A DNA stretch of 5,025 bases from Patescibacteria group bacterium UBA1449 (lineage in GTDB: Bacteria; Patescibacteriota; Microgenomatia; UBA1400; UBA1449), in contig DCTD01000023.1 in NCBI GenBank assembly GCA_002335355.1, forward strand, positions 4,030 through 9,054. Direction: 5' to 3'. The position numbers and the translations under genes are program-made. The notes under the pieces were generated by a model. The model had not been told where the DNA came from and made no database searches. It saw only the letters and a list, made by a program, of their open reading frames with translations. Positions 1 through 5,025 of this stretch are shown piece by piece; the first letter of the stretch is position 1, and each line of letters opens with the position of its first letter.

Positions 1-1
1 G

Positions 2-3000
2 TGGTTGGATGAGGCCAGTTCCGGGAACACGTTTTCAACAAATAGGATTTATAACAATCATCAGAATGGGGCTGGCTTGTTTGGTGTGAGTACAACTAAT
101 GATTTTTCAAGTAACCAAATCTTTAACAATGATTGGAATGGTTTGTACAGTGACAACAATACAGGGAATACATTTACTTCAAATCAGTTCTTTGGCAACA
201 ATAATAACGGGTTACATTTCCAGACAAATACGAATAACAACACATTTTCCCAAAATCAATTCTTTAGTAACGATTGGTCAGGGTTAGCGCTTGAGACAAG
301 TTCAGGAAACTCTTTAAGCGATGAAAAGGCTTATGATAACAGGAATAATGGGTTATATCTTTATAGTATTTCTGACAATACGATTTCTTCTTTAGAAAGC
401 TATAGTAATGATTACAGCGGAATTGTAGTCAAAAATAGTCAGAATAATCTGGTATATGGGGGTTCAATTTACTCAAATAAGCAGCATGGTGTTTATCTTG
501 AATCTGCTTCAAATAACCAGATCTTATCCGTTCAATCGTACAGTAATAGCTGGCATGGGATTCACCTCTACCTGGGTTCGAATAATACACTTCATAACAA
601 CCAAACTTATGGCAATAATAATCATGGGATTTGTTTTAATGCCAGCAATCAGAATACCGTTTCTGCTAACACAACTTTTGACAATGACTGGGAAAATATC
701 TCTCTCTGGAACAGTACCAATAACATCCTTTTTTCCAATTCAAATTATAGTAATGTTGTAGGAGGGCTTAAGGTAGATTCAGACTCAATGCCCTCAACCC
801 TAACAATTATTAGTGATACGTTTGGCAATGGAGGAGCAAATACGGATTTTGATATCTATGTGGGTTCCGCGTATGCTCACACACTCAATCTCTACAACTC
901 AACCCTAGCTTCATCAACAGAGATCTTTGGAACGGTCTCCCCAGCTACAGCTTCAGTTATTTCCCGTAAACATGATGGGAGTGCTGGAGTAACCAAGATC
1001 TGGGGAGAACATACCATTCCCTCAGCGGTTAGTGAAACGCCTCAATCCGAGGAAGTTGCCAAGTTCAACTATGCCAATAACCTCTGGGAAAAGAGTGCAT
1101 CAGCTCATATCTATGTGGGCACAGGCACAGAAGATACTAACCTTAACTATGACCTCTCTAGTGCTTCTCTAGGTAGTGGCCCGTATGGGTACCGTCTGGT
1201 TGCCAAAACTGCCGGAGCTTGTACGACATCACTGAAGTTTGATGTCTTTAGAAATGGTACCGATGTGGGCGATGCCAGCTGCAGTTCTACCTATACCGAT
1301 ACGAATGGTGGCGTTAATGTCGGCTTCAAGATAGATGGCGGCACGTCAGTTGAGTATGCCAAGGGTGATACCTATACCTTTACAGTCTGGGGAGATTCAG
1401 GAGATACGAATACGCAAAAAACTGTTAACATGATGCAGGATGGGGATGTCTTAGGGGTGGCTAGCGAGACAACTCTGGAACTGAAAGGTCAGGCAGCCGG
1501 ATCAAATGAGACGACGATTACACGAGGTAGCTCTGGTGGATATCATATCAACGTGGCGGGAACCTTGGATGCCCAGTACTATACCATGAGCTACTTAGGC
1601 GGAACCGGAGGAGGTTTAGGATTGGATCTACAAAGCGGGGCTACCATTACTAATATTGCCAATGGTACCTTTAACAACTTCCAGAATGTGGGAAGTACTG
1701 ATACCTATCTTAGAGTTCATACTGCTCTCATTGGTACTGGAGCTCCTACAAAGAATTTTTCTAGTCTTACCTTTACTGAAGTTTCAGATGGAGTGCCTGA
1801 ATTTAGCGTAACAGAGTCTGGAGGTAGTGCTCCCAGTGACAACCGCTACTGGTTGTTTACCAGTCCGACCTGTACTGGTTGGGATTCCTGTGAAGATTCT
1901 GACTCTGAACAGAATACGACAAGTGGCGGGAGTATCCGGTTTAGTTTACCTAACAGCGCACCATCAGCACCTCAAACCCCGTATGTTAACAACAATAGTG
2001 CTCAAACCGGCCAAGCTTCACCAGTAGTTGGCCTAACTGATACCACGCCAGCCTTTTCGGCCATCTTTGATGATGTAGATACTGCTGATACGGCAGAATA
2101 TTACCAACTCCAGATTGGAGATGACAGCGATTGGTCGGATGCTGCCGAACTGTGGGATAGTAATAAGACGAGTATTACCAGCTGTAATGAGGGAGACCGG
2201 TGTAGTGATATTGTTTATGCTGGTTCAACCCTGACTGCCGGACAGACCTTTTATTGGCGGATTAAGTTTTGGGATAACAGCGACGCTGAGGGTGAATGGT
2301 CAACGACACAGCAGTTTTCGATGAACAATACACCAGAGGTTACCAATGTGACGGTTAACGGCGGCACAAATATTACTCTCCTAGAAAATACTACCGTTCC
2401 GGTTAACTGGACAGGAACAATCAGTGATGATAATGGCTCTGACGATATTGCTACTGTACAAGGTAAGCTCTACCGTTCAGGGGTAGCTAATGCCGAAAAC
2501 TGTACTCCTAATGATAACAACTGTTATGCTGATGCAGACTGTACTCTTTCCAATTGTGCTGGTACGAGCTGTACGGCTACCTGTACTATTAATATGCAGT
2601 TTCACACTGACCCCACTGACACAGGTAGTTCTTACGCAGCTCAATATTGGAAAGGATGGCTCCAGGCTACCGATGATCAGTCCACTACAGGAACAGGAGA
2701 CAGTACCGCTGAAATTGAAGTCTTGACCTTAATGACCATTGAAGTGACCTCATCAATTACTTATGGAACGCTGACAGCTGGAGGAAGTCGGTCTGATGTA
2801 ACCACTGTTATTACTAATACAGGCAATACTGCCATCACTGACTTAACATTAACAGGTGAACAGATGTGTACTGATTTTCCCACCTGTAGCGGTTCACTCA
2901 TTCTACCAAACCAACAGCAGTATTCGTTATCACCGTTTACCTATGGTACTGGGAGTTCTTTAACTGCAACTCCAACCATTGTTACCGTCAATATTACAAA

Positions 3001-3115
3001 ACCAACGAGCTCCCCCTCTAATCAAAGTTCTACCCTCTATTGGGGGATAGAGATTCCGACTGGGAAAGTTCCGGGTGACTACTCTGGAAGAACTACTGTT
3101 GACGCCTCACCTTAA
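2..3115 (+). CDS. Parallel beta-helix surface protein with FN3/Ig-like domains and conserved C-terminal tail (5'-truncated)
   Basis: The frame is open to the left edge (codon TGG at 2-4), so the gene starts outside the window; the TTG at 5 lies inside a beta-helix coil and is not a credible start. Residues here count that TTG codon as 1. Seen: residues 8-262 are eleven Asn-rich coils of 23-24 residues, typical of right-handed parallel beta-helix (PbH1/NosD-like) proteins. Residues 263-650 are beta-rich and mostly unrecognised; about 510-560 looks like another short solenoid. Residues 654-773 resemble an FN3/Ig domain (AEYYQLQIGDDSDW, FYWRIKFWD). Residues 774-908 form a domain with six Cys between 833 and 860. 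Residues 909-1036 form a tail with ITNTGNT and YWGIEIP...PGDYSG. The last two parts are homologous to the end of the downstream protein. Cysteines mostly occur in close pairs, suggesting an extracytoplasmic location. No catalytic motif, LPXTG signal or C-terminal membrane helix is visible. Inferred role: surface display, adhesion or glycan interaction. The protein class is fairly sure; the function is unknown. Confidence 0.9.
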   Translation, partial: WLDEASSGNTFSTNRIYNNHQNGAGLFGVSTTNDFSSNQIFNNDWNGLYSDNNTGNTFTSNQFFGNNNNGLHFQTNTNNNTFSQNQFFSNDWSGLALETSSGNSLSDEKAYDNRNNGLYLYSISDNTISSLESYSNDYSGIVVKNSQNNLVYGGSIYSNKQHGVYLESASNNQILSVQSYSNSWHGIHLYLGSNNTLHNNQTYGNNNHGICFNASNQNTVSANTTFDNDWENISLWNSTNNILFSNSNYSNVVGGLKVDSDSMPSTLTIISDTFGNGGANTDFDIYVGSAYAHTLNLYNSTLASSTEIFGTVSPATASVISRKHDGSAGVTKIWGEHTIPSAVSETPQSEEVAKFNYANNLWEKSASAHIYVGTGTEDTNLNYDLSSASLGSGPYGYRLVAKTAGACTTSLKFDVFRNGTDVGDASCSSTYTDTNGGVNVGFKIDGGTSVEYAKGDTYTFTVWGDSGDTNTQKTVNMMQDGDVLGVASETTLELKGQAAGSNETTITRGSSGGYHINVAGTLDAQYYTMSYLGGTGGGLGLDLQSGATITNIANGTFNNFQNVGSTDTYLRVHTALIGTGAPTKNFSSLTFTEVSDGVPEFSVTESGGSAPSDNRYWLFTSPTCTGWDSCEDSDSEQNTTSGGSIRFSLPNSAPSAPQTPYVNNNSAQTGQASPVVGLTDTTPAFSAIFDDVDTADTAEYYQLQIGDDSDWSDAAELWDSNKTSITSCNEGDRCSDIVYAGSTLTAGQTFYWRIKFWDNSDAEGEWSTTQQFSMNNTPEVTNVTVNGGTNITLLENTTVPVNWTGTISDDNGSDDIATVQGKLYRSGVANAENCTPNDNNCYADADCTLSNCAGTSCTATCTINMQFHTDPTDTGSSYAAQYWKGWLQATDDQSTTGTGDSTAEIEVLTLMTIEVTSSITYGTLTAGGSRSDVTTVITNTGNTAITDLTLTGEQMCTDFPTCSGSLILPNQQQYSLSPFTYGTGSSLTATPTIVTVNITKPTSSPSNQSSTLYWGIEIPTGKVPGDYSGRTTVDASP
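26..790 (+). repeat. Eleven tandem beta-helix coils (about 69 bp each)
   Basis: In the first protein the coils begin at residues 8, 32, 55, 79, 102, 125, 148, 171, 194, 217 and 240. Nine are 23 residues long; the first and third are 24. The consensus is N-T-hydrophobic-S-x-N-x-x-[YF]-x-N-x-x-x-G-[ILV]-x-[LF], followed by a turn rich in S, T, N and G. This has the look of a right-handed parallel beta-helix with an Asn/Gly turn ladder, as in PbH1/NosD-type proteins. The residues just before the first coil (WLDEASSG) look like the end of another coil, so the array continues upstream of the window. The DNA copies have diverged and the periodicity is clear only in the protein. The last coil (VVGGLKVDSD) is degenerate and probably closes the solenoid. 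Confidence 0.9.
2324..3100 (+). repeat. C-terminal module, copy 1 (Cys-rich Ig-like domain plus tail)
   Basis: Residues 774-1032 of the first protein align by eye with residues 292-563 of the second. Landmarks in order: N-N-T-x-x-V-T-x-V-T-x-N-G-G; L-x-E-N-T-T; TGT(I/V)SD-x-NG; an acidic DNN segment with C-Y-A; C-T at the end of the cysteine cluster; M/L-QFH-x-D; TG-x-x-YAA-x-x-W; ATDD; TGTG; TIEVT; I-(T/S)-YG-x-LT-x-GG; TNTGN; WGIEIPT; PGDYSG. The closing stretch is also similar in DNA (about 3041-3090 against 4866-4915). The order and spacing are conserved across both sub-domains, so this is a duplicated block rather than chance similarity of beta-rich sequence. Its function is not known; a role in anchoring or export is inferred. 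Confidence 0.9.
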
Positions 3116-3135
3116 AGAATGTTCTTTAGAGTGAG
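3106..3135 (+). other. Stem-loop across the stop codon of gene 1
   Basis: CTCAC (3106-3110) pairs with GTGAG (3131-3135), and TAAAGAA (3113-3119) pairs with TTCTTTA (3122-3128). A T-G wobble and one C-A mismatch separate the two stems, and the formal loop is only TG, so the innermost pair probably opens. The TAA stop is part of the left arm. A T-run would be expected downstream of an intrinsic terminator, but here TGTAAAAAAG follows. The reverse strand also lacks a T-run after the stem. It may therefore be an mRNA 3'-end stabiliser, a processing site, or a terminator that does not need a U-tract. The dyad is certain; the function is not. Confidence 0.65.
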
Positions 3136-3151
3136 TGTAAAAAAGAGAATG

Positions 3152-3181
3152 TTGACAGGCATTATAAGAACTGTGCATAAT
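3152..3181 (+). promoter_or_regulatory. Sigma-70-type promoter for gene 2
   Basis: A perfect -35 hexamer TTGACA (3152-3157) is followed by an 18-bp spacer and the -10 hexamer CATAAT (3176-3181), five of six matches to TATAAT. It lies in the 121-bp gap between the two large genes. Transcription would start near 3188, leaving a leader of about 49 nt before the ATG at 3237. This makes gene 2 an independent transcription unit, although read-through from gene 1 cannot be excluded. Confidence 0.75.
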
Positions 3182-3190
3182 TAACTAAAC

Positions 3191-3227
3191 AACTGCTTCT
3201 TGAGCACGTTAGCGTAACTGTCAGTTA
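3191..3227 (+). promoter_or_regulatory. Foldable 5' leader with two adjacent dyads
   Basis: AACTGCT (3191-3197) can pair with AGCA-c-GTT (3203-3210), giving seven base pairs with one bulged C and a five-base loop. Immediately after it, TAACTG (3215-3220) and CAGTTA (3222-3227) form a perfect 13-bp palindrome centred on T3221. Its right arm ends on the first base of the ribosome binding site. AACTG at 3191-3195 could also pair with CAGTT at 3222-3226, and GTTA (3208-3211) with TAAC (3215-3218), so alternative folds exist. As DNA the palindrome could be an operator just downstream of the start site; as RNA it could affect ribosome access. Both roles are inference. Confidence 0.4.
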
Positions 3228-3233
3228 GAGGAA
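3227..3233 (+). promoter_or_regulatory. Ribosome binding site of gene 2
   Basis: AGAGGAA lies five bases upstream of the ATG at 3237, counted from the end of GAGG. It contains the GAGG/AGGA core of a Shine-Dalgarno site and supports that ATG, which is followed directly by a signal peptide, as the true start. Confidence 0.7.
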
Positions 3234-3236
3234 TAT

Positions 3237-4958
3237 ATGAAATTATTTGCTTGTAACAACTTCTTGAAACAAAAAAAGTATCTCTTAGTGCTCATGGTCT
3301 TGATTTTTGGTACATTAGTCTTGAACTACAGACAAGTATATGCAGAAGTGGAAACATTCACTACCAGCGTGACAGTTGGAAACACTGCACCAGCAATCTC
3401 AGCTGTGGTAGAAAATCCAGCTAGTGATGCTACTTCACCCACTAATGTAGGTGCTTCTATGCAGTTTGTTGGTACAGCTAGTGATGATAATGGTGAGAAC
3501 TACTACTTAATTATCTGCCGCACTAACGTGGTGAATGCCTCTAATGGGGGGGCTCCAACCTGTGATGGTGCGGGAAACTTGTTATGTGTAAGCAATTCAA
3601 CAGCAACTGGAGTCCAGACGAGTTGTTCATACACAGTTGTTGCTGGTGACTCTGAGAGTTTAGACTGGTACGCGTTTGCCTGTGATGGCAACTCCTCTAG
3701 CGCTCAATGTTCAAGTTCCAGCCAAGGAACGGGCAGTGCCAGTGCTAACTCACCAGTAAAAGTTAATCACATCCCGACCTTTACCGGTATCAGCAGTAAC
3801 AGTCCCCGCGACCCGGGTCAAACTGTTACCTGGACAGCCACCGCTGATGATCCGGATACTGATACTACTCCCGACACCGTGACGCTCCTGGTTTGTAAGA
3901 CTGCTGGTCTTTCAGGTACTGCCTGTGATGGTGGAGCCGGTGATACGTGGTGTACGGGAACACCAGCAGCATCAAATCCAACCTGTACTTATGATGCTAT
4001 TCCGGATCCGGCTGCAGATGCTACCCATGACGCCTATGTTTATGTCTTTGACAATCATGGTTTTATGGCTTCGGGTGGAAGCCAGGGAACGAACAGTAGT
4101 TACACTATTAACAACACAGATCCGGTAGTAACGAGTGTAACGCTTAATGGTGGCTTAATGATTACCTTGACTGAAAACACCACAACCAATGTAATAGTTA
4201 CCGGTACGGTAAGTGACCATAACGGCTGTCAAGACTTCACTCCAGGGCAAACCCCGGGAGGAACAGTCTTTAGCAGTGTTTACAGTTCAGGAGTTGGGTT
4301 TGCCAGTTGTGATGACAGTCTAGAAGATGACAATAACGATTGCTATGCTGAGGAATCGTGTACGATTACTGCCAATACTTGTGACGGTGCTAGTGATGAT
4401 TCCACTGGCTTTACCTGCACTATCCCCCTTCAATTCCATGCTGACTCAACAGTAACCGGTACTCAGTACGCAGCCGAAAACTGGCTATCTACTATCAGCG
4501 CTACTGATGACGATAGTGCTGTCGGTACCGGTAATGCTACTGGTGTAGAAATTGATGCTTTAGATACTATTGAAGTAACAAATGCTATTAGTTACGGTAA
4601 CTTAACTGTTGGAGGAAAGAACGATCCGCTTGATAAAATTACGGTAGTGACGAACACTGGAAACATTGGAATGGATATTCAGCTTTCTGGAACAGACATG
4701 GATGATGGAGCCACACATACCATCGCCGTGGCTCAACAAAAATATGCTCTTTCAACAGATACTGCGTATGGTTCAGGGATAGCACTGAGCACCTCTGCCA
4801 CTGAGGCAGAATTAAATTTACAGAAAACGGTTGTAACTGGATCACCGAAAGAGGCAAGTATCTGGTGGGGTATAGAGATTCCAACTTCAACAATACCGGG
4901 TGATTATTCTGGAACAAATACGATTGAGAGTATTATTGGTGAAATAATTAACTGGTAG
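3237..4958 (+). CDS. Secreted Ig-like-repeat surface protein with conserved C-terminal tail
   Basis: This is a complete 573-residue protein. The start is fixed by an AGAGGA site, an upstream promoter and an N-terminal signal peptide: basic KQKK at 11-14, hydrophobic core about 16-29, and likely cleavage after VYA at residue 36. Two related Ig-like domains follow (about 49-177 and 178-291), sharing four aligned cysteines (94/220, 109/230, 117/239, 130/250); the first has two more (149, 158). Residues 292-441 form a third domain with six Cys (331, 358, 369, 375, 382, 394) and an acidic DDNNDCYAEE segment that might bind calcium. Residues 442-573 form the tail with TNTGN and WGIEIPT...PGDYSG. 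The 292-563 block is homologous to the end of the upstream protein. All 16 mature cysteines fall as even numbers per domain, suggesting disulfides outside the cytoplasm. No enzyme motif, LPXTG or C-terminal membrane helix is visible. Function is unknown; a structural or adhesive surface role is inferred. Confidence 0.92.
   Translation: MKLFACNNFLKQKKYLLVLMVLIFGTLVLNYRQVYAEVETFTTSVTVGNTAPAISAVVENPASDATSPTNVGASMQFVGTASDDNGENYYLIICRTNVVNASNGGAPTCDGAGNLLCVSNSTATGVQTSCSYTVVAGDSESLDWYAFACDGNSSSAQCSSSSQGTGSASANSPVKVNHIPTFTGISSNSPRDPGQTVTWTATADDPDTDTTPDTVTLLVCKTAGLSGTACDGGAGDTWCTGTPAASNPTCTYDAIPDPAADATHDAYVYVFDNHGFMASGGSQGTNSSYTINNTDPVVTSVTLNGGLMITLTENTTTNVIVTGTVSDHNGCQDFTPGQTPGGTVFSSVYSSGVGFASCDDSLEDDNNDCYAEESCTITANTCDGASDDSTGFTCTIPLQFHADSTVTGTQYAAENWLSTISATDDDSAVGTGNATGVEIDALDTIEVTNAISYGNLTVGGKNDPLDKITVVTNTGNIGMDIQLSGTDMDDGATHTIAVAQQKYALSTDTAYGSGIALSTSATEAELNLQKTVVTGSPKEASIWWGIEIPTSTIPGDYSGTNTIESIIGEIINW
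3381..4109 (+). repeat. Two diverged Ig-like domain copies in gene 2
   Basis: Copy 1 is residues 49-177 and copy 2 is residues 178-291. Shared landmarks: A-S/A-DD near the start, L-(I/L)-(I/V)-C-(R/K)-T, a short loop ending in A/P-x-C-DG-(A/G)-G, (L/W)-C, then T/S-C-(S/T)-Y, a D-A/W-Y-(A/V)-(F/Y) strand, and G-(S)-Q-GT before the linker. Copy 2 has a shorter first loop and lacks the last two cysteines of copy 1 (149, 158). The pattern suggests tandem duplication of one disulfide-bearing Ig-like unit followed by divergence. Confidence 0.7.
4110..4925 (+). repeat. C-terminal module, copy 2 (Cys-rich Ig-like domain plus tail)
   Basis: This is the counterpart of the block at 2324-3100. Compared with that copy, it has an insertion after TVSDHNG carrying an extra cysteine (331), and a longer spacing inside the cysteine cluster (358-394, against 833-860 in the first protein). 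Copy 1 lacks the early cysteine but has an extra one within its cluster, so both copies keep six. Copy 1 also has an extra pair in the tail (955, 961), absent here. The divergence indicates an old duplication or independently acquired family members rather than recent gene conversion. Confidence 0.9.
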
Positions 4959-4982
4959 AGTTATTTATACATACGATAAAAT

Positions 4983-5025
4983 ATGAAACACTCCTTGTCT
5001 TCTATCCTATATCGAACTCTGTTAG
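4983..5025 (+). CDS. Possible start of a third gene (3'-truncated)
   Basis: An ATG at 4983, 24 bases after the stop of gene 2, opens a frame that runs to the window edge: MKHSLSSILYRTLL. The Lys near the start and the rising hydrophobicity would suit the beginning of a signal peptide, and a third surface protein would fit the cluster. Against this, only 14 codons are visible, there is no Shine-Dalgarno site upstream (ACATACGATAAAAT), and no convincing promoter or terminator lies in the gap. The call is tentative. Confidence 0.4.
   Translation, partial: MKHSLSSILYRTLL

Noticed and set aside
5..7. TTG as start codon of the first gene
   Set aside because: The frame is open to its left, no ribosome binding site is visible, and the codon falls in the middle of a beta-helix coil, so the gene is cut by the window edge.
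26..790. CRISPR-like or satellite repeat array
   Set aside because: The periodicity is of amino acids (23 residues); the DNA copies are too diverged for direct repeats and there are no spacers.
3038..3115. LPXTG-like sortase signal (IPTGK in the tail of protein 1)
   Set aside because: The sequence is EIPTGK, not LPXTG, it lacks a following membrane helix and basic end, and the paralogue has IPTST at the same place.
3106..3140. Classical intrinsic terminator
   Set aside because: The stem is good but no T-run follows on either strand, so I list it as a stem-loop of uncertain role.
3116..3236. Gene 1 and gene 2 as one gene split by a frameshift
   Set aside because: Gene 1 ends with a complete copy of the tail domain, and gene 2 begins with its own promoter, ribosome binding site and signal peptide.
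3503..3691. Reverse-strand frame of 62 codons
   Set aside because: It lies wholly inside the coding sequence of gene 2, has no supporting start signals, and its peptide looks like no protein family I know; it is a shadow frame. The same applies to the reverse frame at 4639-4917 and to the short + frames inside both genes.
2..4958. Recoded TGA (TGA as Gly or Trp)
   Set aside because: Neither frame contains an in-frame TGA, both end in ordinary stops, and the standard code gives intact domains.
4924..4970. Promoter for the possible third gene (TTGAGA at 4924 or TTGGTG at 4936)
   Set aside because: No acceptable -10 hexamer lies 16-18 bases downstream of either.

Overview
The window holds two large genes for secreted, multi-domain surface proteins, both on the + strand, and the first codons of a possible third. 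The first gene (2-3115) is cut at its 5' end by the window edge. The second (3237-4958) is complete. A third reading frame may begin at 4983. I see no metabolic enzyme, RNA gene, transposase or CRISPR array.

Organism: probably a bacterium of the Candidate Phyla Radiation (Patescibacteria; Parcubacteria- or Microgenomates-like). This is inference. It rests on my recollection that uncharacterised surface proteins of these lineages carry the same kind of domains: cysteine-paired Ig-like domains with a 'CDG...WC' pattern, a 'DNN-CYA' cysteine knot, and a tail with 'TNTGN...YWGIEIP...PGDYSG'. A consensus-like sigma-70 promoter (TTGACA, 18 bp, CATAAT) and a Shine-Dalgarno site before gene 2 favour bacteria over archaea. 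Both complete frames close under the standard bacterial code (TAA and TAG) with no in-frame TGA, so the TGA=Gly code of Gracilibacteria/SR1 is not indicated.

Layout. 2-790: eleven tandem 23/24-residue coils of a right-handed parallel beta-helix, with a sign of a two-coil (46-residue) super-repeat. 791-1960: beta-rich, mostly unrecognised segments, including what may be a second short solenoid. 1961-2323: an FN3/Ig-like domain. 2324-3115: a cysteine-rich Ig-like domain followed by a C-terminal tail domain. 3106-3135: a stem-loop over the stop codon. 3116-3236: a 121-bp gap with a strong promoter, a foldable leader and a ribosome binding site. 3237-4958: gene 2, consisting of a signal peptide, two related cysteine-bearing Ig-like domains, and then the same cysteine-rich domain plus tail found in gene 1. 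4959-5025: a short gap and the putative start of gene 3.

How they fit together: the two proteins have unrelated N-terminal regions on a homologous C-terminal block of about 260-280 residues. The simplest reading is a shared surface-attachment, export or assembly module carrying different display regions: a beta-helix in one (possible glycan binding or processing) and an Ig stack in the other. Because gene 2 has its own promoter, the two need not be co-expressed. No catalytic function is shown for either protein.
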